This document shows, one piece after another, positions 1 through 5,695 of a DNA stretch of 9,072 nucleotides. Every line of letters begins with the position of its first letter. Within the stretch, counting starts at the first letter, position 1. This DNA comes from Nocardioides sp. (GTDB lineage Bacteria; Actinomycetota; Actinomycetes; Propionibacteriales; Nocardioidaceae), in the NCBI GenBank assembly GCA_030452025.1, contig JAKDNC010000107.1, positions 1 to 9,072 on the forward strand, given 5' to 3'. The notes below the pieces were generated by a model, which was not told the origin of the DNA, searched no databases, and saw only the letters and a list, made by a program, of their open reading frames with translations. Position numbers and translations under genes: made by a program.

Positions 1-2
1 CC

Positions 3-188
3 GGGTTCGACCCGTTGCGCGACGAGGGCGAGGGATTCGTCGTGAAGCTCCGGGCCGCCGGCGTGAAGGTGTCCCACATCCGCGAGCCCGGAATGATCCA
101 CGGGTTCTTCAACATGGTCGGGGTCGGCACGTCGGGCCCCGGCGCGGTGGGCCGGATCGCCTCCCGGTTGCGTGACGCACTGATCTAG
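3..188 (+). CDS. Alpha/beta hydrolase (HSL/lipase-like), C-terminal fragment
   Basis: This is the last 61 codons of a gene that begins before the window. The fragment reads GFDPLRDEGEGF near its start and MIHGFFNM about 35 residues later. These match the C-terminal catalytic part of the hormone-sensitive-lipase branch of alpha/beta hydrolases: the Asp of the DPLRDEG motif and the His of the HGF motif complete the Ser-Asp-His triad. Family members are cytoplasmic esterases acting on short acyl esters, but the substrate cannot be told from here. The nucleophile serine and oxyanion HGGG motif would lie upstream, outside the window. The gene runs in the same direction as mshD, whose start lies 10 bases after this stop codon. 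The stop codon TAG is also the first half of a likely promoter -10 element for mshD, so the two need not be co-transcribed. Confidence 0.85.
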   Translation, partial: GFDPLRDEGEGFVVKLRAAGVKVSHIREPGMIHGFFNMVGVGTSGPGAVGRIASRLRDALI

Positions 189-191
189 TGT
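186..191 (+). promoter_or_regulatory. Putative -10 element for leaderless mshD mRNA
   Basis: TAGTGT fits the actinobacterial TAnnnT -10 consensus and is followed by 7 nt and then the ATG at 199. Transcription would therefore start at or next to the A of the start codon. No Shine-Dalgarno sequence is present, as the bases just before ATG are only a G run touching the codon. The element overlaps the stop codon of the upstream hydrolase gene. No good -35 is visible at 17 bp spacing. Confidence 0.45.
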
Positions 192-198
192 CGGGGGC

Positions 199-1047
199 AT
201 GCCCGTCCAAGAGATCGAGAACCTGAGCGACGACGTACTCACAGCGCTCGCACACGTCCGCGCTGCTTGTGCGACCGGCGACGGACAGGACCCGCTCGAC
301 GAGGCCGCCGTGCTGGAGATCAAGCATCGCGGACTGGCCGGGGCCAGGCTCTGGATGTACGGCGACTCGGGGTTCGCGCTGCTCCACGAGGGCGGCGTCG
401 ACCTGGCCGTCGCCCCGGCCGTGCGCAGCTCCGGATTCGGCGCCGCGCTCGCCGACGCCGCGGCTCCGGAAGCCACGTCCGCGTGGTCGCACGGTGATCA
501 TCCCGCCGCGGCCGCGCTGGCCCTCAAGCACGGTTTCGACCGGGATCGTGAGCTCTGGGTGATGCGCCGTCCGACCAGTCTCGAACTGCCCCAATCCTCA
601 ACCCCACAAGGGATTCGTGGCTTCCGTCCCGGTGATGAGCCGGAGCTGCTGCGGGTCAATGCCGCCGCATTCGTCGACCACCCCGAACAGGGCGCCATGG
701 ATGAGGAGAACCTGCGCGAGCGGATGGCCGAGGACTGGTTCGACCCGGCCGGCCTCCTGGTCGCGATGGACGGCGACGTGATGCTCGGCTTCCACTGGAC
801 CAAGGTGCACGGTCCGACCACGGGCGAGGTGTACGTCGTCGCCACCGCCCCCGAGGCACAGGGCAAGGGGCTCGGGAAGGCGCTGACCCTTGCTGGCCTG
901 CGCCACCTCGCGGGGGAGCTGTCGGAGGAGGGCGCCGAGGTGATCCTCTACGTCGAGTCAGACAACCTGCCGGCGCTTGCCGTCTACGAGGGTCTCGGGT
1001 TCACCCACGCGGACGAGGACACTCACGTCCAGTACGCTCGCCGCTGA
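199..1047 (+). CDS. mshD: Mycothiol synthase (tandem GNAT acetyltransferase)
   Basis: MshD performs the last step of mycothiol synthesis in the cytoplasm: it transfers acetyl from acetyl-CoA to the cysteine amine of Cys-GlcN-Ins. The 282-residue protein has two GNAT halves, as expected. The N-terminal half (about 1-125) has a degenerate acetyl-CoA loop around residues 72-84. The C-terminal half (about 138-282) is active-looking, with VYVVATAPEAQGKGLGKAL at 211-229 holding the Q/R-x-x-G-x-G/A-type loop, and YVESDNLPALAVYEGLGF at 251-268. The stretch AFVDHPEQGAM at 157-167 and DWFDPAG at 179-185 are signatures of MshD rather than of generic GNATs. It is slightly shorter than mycobacterial MshD (about 315). 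The ATG start is supported by the N-terminal family fit and by a -10-like box 7 nt upstream. It converges on glnR with a 25-base gap, a neighbourhood also known in mycobacteria. Confidence 0.95.
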   Translation: MPVQEIENLSDDVLTALAHVRAACATGDGQDPLDEAAVLEIKHRGLAGARLWMYGDSGFALLHEGGVDLAVAPAVRSSGFGAALADAAAPEATSAWSHGDHPAAAALALKHGFDRDRELWVMRRPTSLELPQSSTPQGIRGFRPGDEPELLRVNAAAFVDHPEQGAMDEENLRERMAEDWFDPAGLLVAMDGDVMLGFHWTKVHGPTTGEVYVVATAPEAQGKGLGKALTLAGLRHLAGELSEEGAEVILYVESDNLPALAVYEGLGFTHADEDTHVQYARR

Positions 1048-1072
1048 GCGACCACCTGCTCGGGCTGGAGGT

Positions 1073-1810
1073 CTAGTCGACCTTGGCGTCCCGGGTGGAG
1101 CCCGGTCTCTTGGTCTCGACCTGCTGCGCCTTGGTCGGGGCCACGAACCGGTAGCCGACGTTGCGCACCGTCCCGATCAGGGTCTCGTGCTCGGGGCCGA
1201 GCTTGGCGCGGAGGCGACGGACGTGCACGTCAACGGTGCGGGTGCCGCCGAAGTAGTCATAGCCCCAGACCTCCTGGAGCAGCTGCTGGCGGGAGAAGAC
1301 CCGACCCGGGTGCTGGGCGATGAACTTGAGCAGCTCGAACTCCTTGAACGTGAGGTCGAGGTGGCGGCCACTGAGCTTGGCGGTGTACGTCGCCTCGTCG
1401 ACCACGACATCGCCGGAGCGGATGAGGTGGGCCTCTTGGTCGTCGGGGTTGCGAGTGGCGGCGAGCCGGCCGATGGCCAGCCGGATCCGGGCCTCGAGCT
1501 CGGCCGGACCGCAGGTGTGCAGGAGGACGTCGTCCATGCCCCAGTCGGCGCTGACCACCGAGAGCCCACCCTCGGTGACGATGAGCAGGACCGGTGCCTC
1601 CGAACCCGTCGTACGGATCAGGCGGCACAGGTCCCGCGCATGGGCGAGTTCCTGCCGGCCGTCGACCAGCAGCAGGTCCACGTCGGACGCCTCGAGCAGC
1701 GCACTGCCCTCAGCCGGCAGGATCGTCACCTGATGGCTGAGCAGGCCCAGTGCGGGGAGCACCTCGACCGAAGGTTGAAGGGCGCCGGTGAGCAGGAGCA
1801 GCGAGCCCAT
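1073..1810 (-). CDS. glnR: GlnR, orphan OmpR-type nitrogen regulator
   Basis: GlnR is the global regulator of nitrogen assimilation in many actinobacteria (glutamine synthetase, ammonium transport, nitrate/nitrite reduction). The 245-residue protein begins MGSLLLLTGALQPS and carries an atypical receiver domain (1-115), then an OmpR/PhoB winged helix (about 128-225) with DLTFKEFELLKF at 152-163, EVWGYDYFGGTRTVDVHVRR at 180-199 and GTVRNVGYRF at 213-222. These stretches match Streptomyces GlnR closely as I remember it. The receiver keeps Asp50 (VDGR, 49-52) but lacks the N-terminal acidic pair and the conserved Lys expected near residue 98 (LLHTCGP), which agrees with published work that GlnR works without phosphorylation. 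No sensor kinase gene is adjacent. The ATG at 1810 is chosen over the longer open frame (to 1900) because GGGAGG lies 4 nt upstream of it and the family N-terminus starts there. The tail (226-245) is charged and probably disordered. Confidence 0.95.
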   Translation of the reverse strand: MGSLLLLTGALQPSVEVLPALGLLSHQVTILPAEGSALLEASDVDLLLVDGRQELAHARDLCRLIRTTGSEAPVLLIVTEGGLSVVSADWGMDDVLLHTCGPAELEARIRLAIGRLAATRNPDDQEAHLIRSGDVVVDEATYTAKLSGRHLDLTFKEFELLKFIAQHPGRVFSRQQLLQEVWGYDYFGGTRTVDVHVRRLRAKLGPEHETLIGTVRNVGYRFVAPTKAQQVETKRPGSTRDAKVD

Positions 1811-1820
1811 GGCACCTCCC
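1811..1820 (-). promoter_or_regulatory. Strong ribosome binding site of glnR
   Basis: On the minus strand the sequence GGGAGGTGCC directly precedes the ATG at 1810. GGAGGTG pairs with the 16S anti-Shine-Dalgarno sequence, and 4 nt separate GGAGG from the start. This decides the glnR start against the in-frame ATGs further upstream, which lie inside the divergent moaD-like gene. Confidence 0.75.
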
Positions 1821-1841
1821 TCCCGGAAACGTGGATGAGGC

Positions 1842-1873
1842 AGGATATCCGGCATGGCCGCTGAAACTGACAA
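1842..1873 (-). promoter_or_regulatory. Possible glnR promoter
   Basis: On the minus strand TATCCT (1847-1842) fits a -10 element and would give a 5' leader of about 25 nt that includes the strong ribosome binding site. TTGTCA (1873-1868) resembles a -35 element, but the spacing to TATCCT is 20 bp, longer than ideal. The region overlaps the start of the divergent moaD-like gene, so expression of the two genes could be coupled. Placement is by eye only. Confidence 0.3.
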
Positions 1874-2156
1874 TGCTGCGCAGGGAGAGACGCAGATCAC
1901 TGTGCGCTACTGGGCCTCCGCGCGCGCTGCGGCGGGCGTGAACGAGGAACGCCTTGACGTCGACGGACCGATCTCGTTGGCCGAAGTGCGCCGTCGGGCA
2001 CTGGCCCTGCACCCCGACTCGGAGACCCTCGAGCGCGTCATCGGGGCATGCTCGGTGTTGCTCGATGACGAACCCGTCGGAAAGCTCGACCCCGACCGGG
2101 TCCGGGTCCACCCGGGGCGGTCGGTGGAGTTCCTGCCGCCCTTCGCCGGAGGGTGA
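1854..2156 (+). CDS. MoaD/ThiS-family sulfur carrier protein
   Basis: This is a 100-residue beta-grasp protein ending in the diagnostic Gly-Gly (LPPFAGG, 94-100). That terminus is adenylated and turned into a thiocarboxylate to donate sulfur in molybdopterin, thiamin or cysteine synthesis. The core runs from ITVRYWASARAAAG (15-28) through the DDEPVG segment (71-76) to VEFLPPFAGG. The first 14 residues are a hydrophilic extension, so a slightly later start is possible; no clear ribosome binding site precedes the ATG. It is divergent from glnR with 43 bases between starts and overlaps the thioredoxin gene at its stop. No MoaE, MoeB/E1 or ThiG partner is in the window, so MoaD, CysO-like or another carrier role cannot be separated. 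Linkage to a thioredoxin favours a role in sulfur handling (inference). Confidence 0.85.
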   Translation: MAAETDNAAQGETQITVRYWASARAAAGVNEERLDVDGPISLAEVRRRALALHPDSETLERVIGACSVLLDDEPVGKLDPDRVRVHPGRSVEFLPPFAGG

Positions 2157-2158
2157 AA

Positions 2159-2476
2159 GTGGGCAGAGTGAGCGTCTTGGACGGAGCCGGAATCGAACAC
2201 AAGCTCGGCGAGAGAGCGACATTGCTCCAGTTCTCCTCGGCGTTCTGTGCGCCCTGCCGCGCCACCCGGCGTGTGCTCGGCGACCTGGCGGCCGTCGTGC
2301 CGGGTGTCTCCCACATCGAGGTGGACGCCGAGATGCACCTTGAGCTCGTACGCCGGCTGGGCATCGCCGGCACGCCCACCACACTGATCCTCGACACCGA
2401 GGGGCGTGAGGTGAACCGCGCTGCGGGGGCCCCGCGCAAGGAACAGGTCCTCGGCGCGCTCGCTGCGATGGCGTGA
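2159..2476 (+). CDS. Small thioredoxin-family protein (ThiX-like)
   Basis: This 105-residue single-domain thioredoxin fold has a CAPC redox motif at 30-33 (QFSSAFCAPCR) and the cis-proline in GIAGTPTTLIL (Thr72-Pro73). It has no signal peptide or membrane segment, so it should act in the cytoplasm as a thiol-disulfide reductant. CAPC instead of the classic CGPC would shift its redox potential, but the direction cannot be judged here. GTG at 2159 is preferred because GGAGGG (2148-2153) lies 5 nt upstream. An earlier in-frame GTG at 2153 overlaps the preceding stop as GTGA but touches the ribosome binding site, and a third GTG lies at 2168. Overlap with the MoaD-like gene implies translational coupling. 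M. tuberculosis has a thioredoxin-like gene (thiX) two genes from glnR, so this is probably its counterpart; the sulfurtransferase found there is absent from this window. Confidence 0.88.
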   Translation: MGRVSVLDGAGIEHKLGERATLLQFSSAFCAPCRATRRVLGDLAAVVPGVSHIEVDAEMHLELVRRLGIAGTPTTLILDTEGREVNRAAGAPRKEQVLGALAAMA

Positions 2477-2497
2477 CGCCGCGCCGGGCCCCGTCGT

Positions 2498-2503
2498 TAG
2501 ACT
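2498..2503 (+). promoter_or_regulatory. Putative -10 element of the first methyltransferase gene
   Basis: TAGACT fits TAnnnT and lies in the 58-base gap after the thioredoxin gene. It predicts transcription from about 2510 and a leader of about 25 nt containing GGAG (2524-2527), 7 nt before the GTG at 2535. GTGACG at 2473-2478 is a weak -35 candidate with 19-bp spacing. A separate promoter here would mark the switch from the housekeeping block to the glycan genes. Confidence 0.4.
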
Positions 2504-2534
2504 CACGCCGACCCCGACCCGACGGAGTACCTGC

Positions 2535-3284
2535 GTGAGCAACCCCCTGAAGCGCCTCTATCCCGAGATCGAGGTGGGCGGATACAGCCGCGACGACAAG
2601 ACGGCCGAGTTCTACGGCCGGATCAACGCGCTGCTCACCCCCGAGTCCGTGGTCGTCGACTTCGGCGCCGGGCGCGGCGGGTTCATGGACGACCCCGACT
2701 CCTACCTGCGTCGGCTCCAGCTGATCCGGGGCCGGGTGGCGAGGGTGGTCGGGATCGACATCGACCCGATTGTGAAGGAGAACCCGAGCGTCGACGAGGC
2801 GCAGGTCTGGCAGCCAGGTGAGCGGATCGACCTGCCTGACGAGTCCGTGGACCTGGTCTTCTCCGACTACACCTTCGAGCACGTCGACGACCCGTCGCTC
2901 GTCGTCCCTGAGCTGCAGCGGATCCTCAAGCCCGGGGGCTGGATCTGTGCGCGCACGCCCAACAAGTGGGGCTACATCGCCCTGGGTGCACGGATGGTCC
3001 CGAACAAGATGCATGCCCGCGTCCTCGAACGGCTCCAGCCCGCCCGCGCCGAGCGTGACGTCTTCCCGACCCGCTACCGGATGAACACACTCGGCGCGCT
3101 CCGCCAGCAGTTCCCGGAGCGCTGGTGGAAGGTCACCGGCTACACGGTCAACGGGGAGCCGGTCTACTTCGGCAGCTCGCGCGTGCTGATCTACGGGGTG
3201 TACGGCGTCTCGAAGCTCTTGCCACAGAAGCTGGGTGCGATGTGCATGTTCTTCGTCCAGAAGCGCCGAGTCGGCACGAACTGA
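2535..3284 (+). CDS. Class I SAM-dependent methyltransferase
   Basis: This 249-residue cytoplasmic enzyme of the Methyltransf_11/25 type transfers methyl from S-adenosylmethionine to an unknown acceptor. Visible motifs are the SAM-binding loop VVVDFGAGRGGF (39-50), the acidic post-I strand VVGIDID (71-77), VDLVFSDYTFEHVDD (105-119) and LKPGG (131-135). The C-terminal third (from about 155) is a family-specific cap rich in aromatic residues (WWKVTGYTV, YFGSSRVLIYGVYG). GTG is supported by GGAG 7 nt upstream. Neighbouring glycosyltransferases and a flippase suggest a sugar or glycan intermediate as acceptor (inference). An oddity is that the last five codons plus stop (R-V-G-T-N-stop) consist entirely of the first 18 bases of a 20-bp repeat that recurs downstream, so the original C-terminus may have been altered when the repeat arrived or spread. 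Confidence 0.88.
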   Translation: MSNPLKRLYPEIEVGGYSRDDKTAEFYGRINALLTPESVVVDFGAGRGGFMDDPDSYLRRLQLIRGRVARVVGIDIDPIVKENPSVDEAQVWQPGERIDLPDESVDLVFSDYTFEHVDDPSLVVPELQRILKPGGWICARTPNKWGYIALGARMVPNKMHARVLERLQPARAERDVFPTRYRMNTLGALRQQFPERWWKVTGYTVNGEPVYFGSSRVLIYGVYGVSKLLPQKLGAMCMFFVQKRRVGTN

Positions 3285-3286
3285 CA
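3267..3286 (+). repeat. 20-bp direct repeat, copy 1
   Basis: The sequence cgagtcggcacgaactgaca occurs here and again at 3298-3317 with no mismatch. This copy starts exactly on a codon boundary and supplies the last five codons and TGA stop of the methyltransferase. Flanking bases of the two copies do not match, so the repeated unit is about 20 bp. Confidence 0.9.
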
Positions 3287-3297
3287 AACTGCTGTGT

Positions 3298-3317
3298 CGA
3301 GTCGGCACGAACTGACA
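3298..3317 (+). repeat. 20-bp direct repeat, copy 2
   Basis: This is identical to copy 1, with 31-bp periodicity and an 11-bp unrelated spacer. It lies in the gap between the convergent methyltransferase and sulfotransferase genes. Its core ggcacgaact can also pair with 3329-3338. Confidence 0.9.
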
Positions 3318-3338
3318 CCGCAGCCGAAAGTTCGTGCC
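3304..3338. terminator. Hairpin between convergent genes, possible terminator
   Basis: ggcacgaact (3304-3313) is a perfect 10-bp inverted complement of agttcgtgcc (3329-3338), with a 15-nt loop. A short T run (3352-3355) follows 13 nt after the stem, so this is not a classic intrinsic terminator. Position between two converging stop codons fits a shared terminator. The left arm lies in repeat copy 2, so this fold competes with pairing between the long repeats. Confidence 0.4.
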
Positions 3339-3356
3339 CACGCGGGGGGTGTTTTA

Positions 3357-3375
3357 GTCAGCTCGTGCCGAGTCG
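3357..3375 (-). repeat. Inverted copy of the 20-bp repeat (17/19 match)
   Basis: Read on the minus strand this is cgactcggcacgagctgac, which matches the first 19 bases of copies 1 and 2 with two mismatches. It begins 4 bases downstream of the sulfotransferase stop codon, mirroring copy 1 at the end of the methyltransferase. It could form a 19-bp stem with two mismatches with either direct copy. Confidence 0.75.
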
Positions 3376-3379
3376 ACAG

Positions 3380-4351
3380 TCAGTAGCGGTCGCGGCGGGG
3401 ATCGAGCCGATAGCCGATCCCGTAGGCAATTTCGACCGCGCGTCGTACCGGCCTGGAGGCACCCTTCTGCCTCGCCGCGCCGGCGTAGCGCGCGATCGAC
3501 TTTGCCCAGCTCGCCTCCAGCACCGCGTCCGGATCCTGGTCGGGCAGCATCCGCCGCGCGACGTGTGACCAGACCTGGCGGTCGAGCCGGGTGCGTTGGT
3601 CAAGTCGCTCGAGGGTCGCGTCGTCGAGCTCCGAGGCCAGATCGGTACGTCGCCTGGTCCGGGTCGCGCGCTCGTTGACCCGGGTCTCGGGCAGCGGGCG
3701 ACCGAGCCACTCGCCCAGTCGTCGCTGGGCAGCCGGGTCTTCGACGAGCCCGACATGGGCGAACTCGTCGATCCGCGCCAGTGCGACGTCCAACAGCTCG
3801 CCGTCGTGGCTCTGGGGGATGAACTCGGTCGTGGCCAGCAGCGGGTGCGGCCAGGCTAGGAAGCGGGTGATCGTGTTGTCGGTGTTGGGCGCGATCATCG
3901 ACCGGTTCAGATACTCCCCGAACGGGAGCCGCCCGAGCCGGAACGCCGTACCCGCCCTGCCGTAGTGGCGCAGGTCGAAGTCGGAGAGCGACCTGCAGTG
4001 CAGCCACTGGGACAGGACGCGCAGCCGCGGGTTGCGCAGCATCGTGATGTGGTCGGCGCCGGGGTAGCGGACCATCGTGGTGCCCGGAGCGATGTGTCCG
4101 GCGACCAGTGTGGCGTCGGCGTCGAGATCGTCGGGGGAGAAGTGGAAGTCGGCGGCCACGCCCCGCAGGAGCTCGTAGTCGTCGTATCCGCCGACCAAGG
4201 ACGTGTCGACGCCGCGGACGAGTACGTCGGGCTGCAGCGTCTCGACCAGAGCAGTGCGCAGGGAGGTGCCGGCGGTCTTCGGGATGTGGCTGAACACCAG
4301 CGGATTGCCGGGGGAGTAGTCGCGCAATCGCTCGTCCTCGTTAGTCGTCAT
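3380..4351 (-). CDS. Sulfotransferase family protein (PAPS-dependent)
   Basis: Sulfotransferases move a sulfuryl group from PAPS to a hydroxyl on a sugar, lipid or protein. The 323-residue product has the 5'-phosphosulfate-binding loop FSHIPKTAGTSLR (20-32) and a 3'-phosphate-binding segment LRNPRLRVLSQW (105-116). Both resemble the sulfotransferase type 2 (carbohydrate sulfotransferase) group. VNERAT (225-230) is another segment seen in this group. It has no signal peptide or membrane helix and so is cytoplasmic. The start is uncertain: ATG at 4351 is chosen, and an in-frame TTG at 4357 would add two residues. No ribosome binding site is visible, and TAGGTT (4361-4356) lies only 4 nt before the ATG. 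It diverges from the flippase gene with 52 bases between starts, so sulfation of the exported glycan is plausible but inferred. No PAPS-synthesis genes are in the window. Confidence 0.8.
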   Translation of the reverse strand: MTTNEDERLRDYSPGNPLVFSHIPKTAGTSLRTALVETLQPDVLVRGVDTSLVGGYDDYELLRGVAADFHFSPDDLDADATLVAGHIAPGTTMVRYPGADHITMLRNPRLRVLSQWLHCRSLSDFDLRHYGRAGTAFRLGRLPFGEYLNRSMIAPNTDNTITRFLAWPHPLLATTEFIPQSHDGELLDVALARIDEFAHVGLVEDPAAQRRLGEWLGRPLPETRVNERATRTRRRTDLASELDDATLERLDQRTRLDRQVWSHVARRMLPDQDPDAVLEASWAKSIARYAGAARQKGASRPVRRAVEIAYGIGYRLDPRRDRY

Positions 4352-4390
4352 CGACAACCTAACGCCCGGACGGGCCTCCCGTCACGGCCG

Positions 4391-4396
4391 TAGGCT
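4391..4396 (+). promoter_or_regulatory. Putative -10 element for leaderless flippase mRNA
   Basis: TAGGCT ends 7 nt before the GTG at 4404, so the predicted transcription start coincides with the start codon. No Shine-Dalgarno sequence is present: the intervening bases are gcctccc. The element lies in a 52-base divergent gap shared with the sulfotransferase gene. Confidence 0.45.
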
Positions 4397-4403
4397 GCCT
4401 CCC

Positions 4404-5669
4404 GTGTCCCAGGAGTCCCCGCTGACCGGCGAAGTCGACCGATCGAAGAAGCCACCGTGGTGGCTCTTCGCACTCTCGGGCATCGGCACCCAGTTCCTGC
4501 TGATGGTCAACGGTGTCATCGCCGCACGGATGCTCGGCGTCGACGGGCGTGGCCAGGTGGTGATGGTCGCGATCCTCGCCGCGATGGCATCCCAGCTCAC
4601 GCTCGGCGGCAGCCTCCCCAACGCGATCACCCGGCAGCTCGCCGACCGTGGCGTCACCGCCCGGGACGGACTCCACGGGATGCTGGCGCGCTGGACGCTG
4701 TGGGGCCTGCTCGCCGCCGCCGTGGCCGGCGGTTACCTGGCCTGGCTGGAGCGCGACGGGAGCCGTACGACGGCCTGGCTGCTGGCGCTGCTGACGGTCG
4801 TCTCGGCGTTGCAGGCGATGGCCTCACGGATCCTGATGGGCGCGATGCTCGGTGAGGGCACCAACCTCACCCACGTCGCGTTGACCGGTGTGCTTCCCCA
4901 GGTCGTCGTGGTGGTGGTCGTCGGTGGCGCGTTCGCGGTCGGGATCCGGTGGAACGCCGTGGAACTGTTGACGGTCACGGTGGTCTCGACCGGGTTGGTG
5001 CTGCTGGCCAGGCTGAAGGTCCTGGCTGCTCCGACGCGTCGGCCCGAGGACCGGCTCGACCGGATCGAGCTGGCGCGGCTGGCCCGTCGTACCCACATCG
5101 GCAGTGTCGGTCCGATCGACGGCTTGGCGATCGACCGGGTCCTGGTCGGGTCGCTGCTCGGCAGCTACGCCCTGGGGCTCTACTCGGCGGCGTTCGCGCT
5201 CGGCGGGCTGACCAGCATCTTCGGGGCCTGCCTGGCGATGGTGGCGCTTCCGCAGATCACCAAAGCGCAGAAGGAGCTGGCCACCGAGCCGGCCGCCGTC
5301 CGCAGTTGGCTGGTGCTCTCGGTGCTGTTGATCGGCGCGGTGGTGCTGGTTCTCGAGGTGGGCACCGGCCTGATCATCCGGCTGACTTTCGGGGAGCCGT
5401 TCCTGCCTGCCACCGAGGTGTCGCGCTGGCTGATCGCGGCGAGCGGTCTGCTGGGTCTCCGGCGGGTGTTGATCTCGGTGCTGCAGGCGCGGGACCGGGG
5501 CGGCCTGCCGTCCCTGGTGGAGCTGGCGCTGACACCGGTGGTGGTGCTCGGGATCCTGGTCGCGGCGCACCAGGACAGCCTGGTCGCCGTCGGTGTGACG
5601 ATGACGGTCGTGGGGGCGCTGGCCTGCGGGGTGTTGGGTGTCGCCGTTGCCCGATCCCGACCCGCGTGA
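4404..5669 (+). CDS. Wzx-like polysaccharide flippase (MOP superfamily)
   Basis: This 421-residue integral membrane protein has about 12 hydrophobic segments, roughly at 19-42, 50-70, 97-115, 122-142, 155-180, 187-207, two within 246-282, 301-326, 341-361, 371-388 and 391-416. The first 18 residues are cytoplasmic and charged. The stretch IDRVLVGSLLGSYALGLYSA (243-262) is typical of the second half of Wzx/oligosaccharide flippases, and the N-terminal GxxxRxLGxxGRG-like stretch (37-50) fits the first half. Such proteins flip lipid-linked glycans from the inner to the outer leaflet. A run of seven valines (167-173) sits inside one helix. The neighbouring glycosyltransferases agree with this role. 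No Wzy polymerase or initiating phosphoglycosyltransferase is in the window, so the full pathway must include genes elsewhere. The glycosyltransferase start follows after 26 bases. Confidence 0.85.
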   Translation: MSQESPLTGEVDRSKKPPWWLFALSGIGTQFLLMVNGVIAARMLGVDGRGQVVMVAILAAMASQLTLGGSLPNAITRQLADRGVTARDGLHGMLARWTLWGLLAAAVAGGYLAWLERDGSRTTAWLLALLTVVSALQAMASRILMGAMLGEGTNLTHVALTGVLPQVVVVVVVGGAFAVGIRWNAVELLTVTVVSTGLVLLARLKVLAAPTRRPEDRLDRIELARLARRTHIGSVGPIDGLAIDRVLVGSLLGSYALGLYSAAFALGGLTSIFGACLAMVALPQITKAQKELATEPAAVRSWLVLSVLLIGAVVLVLEVGTGLIIRLTFGEPFLPATEVSRWLIAASGLLGLRRVLISVLQARDRGGLPSLVELALTPVVVLGILVAAHQDSLVAVGVTMTVVGALACGVLGVAVARSRPA

Positions 5670-5683
5670 ACTCTGCCTGCTGC

Positions 5684-5689
5684 TAGCGT
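5684..5689 (+). promoter_or_regulatory. Putative -10 element for leaderless glycosyltransferase mRNA
   Basis: TAGCGT ends 6 nt before the GTG at 5696, which would place the transcription start on the first base of the start codon. No Shine-Dalgarno sequence lies in the 26-base gap after the flippase stop. The gene could be read from the flippase mRNA and also from its own leaderless transcript. Confidence 0.4.
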
Positions 5690-5695
5690 CCACCT

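Noticed and set aside
977..1864. Plus-strand open frame of 295 codons across glnR
   Set aside because: It is the reverse of the well-supported glnR gene and has no domain or ribosome binding site.
1811..1890. GAAAC elements (1826-1830 and 1863-1867) as possible GlnR boxes
   Set aside because: The known GlnR site needs GTnAC and GAAAC half-sites spaced by about 6 nt. Neither GAAAC has a GTnAC partner at that spacing, and the two are 37 bp apart.
1811..1900. Longer glnR start (ATG near 1900 or 1855)
   Set aside because: It would add 15-30 residues with no match to GlnR and overlap the divergent gene. The ATG at 1810 has a strong ribosome binding site.
1710..3341. Minus-strand open frame of 543 codons
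   Set aside because: It lies antisense to the MoaD-like, thioredoxin and methyltransferase genes, which all have clear family motifs. Its product is Arg/His/Pro-rich with no recognisable domain, as expected from the stop-poor opposite strand in high-GC DNA.
3267..3375. CRISPR-like or attachment-site reading of the repeat cluster
   Set aside because: There are only two direct copies with an 11-bp spacer and one inverted copy. No cas gene, integrase or tRNA end is nearby.
4899..4926. GTC/GTG-rich run as a simple-sequence repeat
   Set aside because: It encodes seven valines within a membrane helix of the flippase, and the mixed gtc/gtg codons show no strict repeat unit.
4824..5693. Minus-strand open frame rich in Gln/His/Arg
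   Set aside because: It is antisense to the flippase helices. The skewed composition comes from complementing Leu/Val-rich codons.
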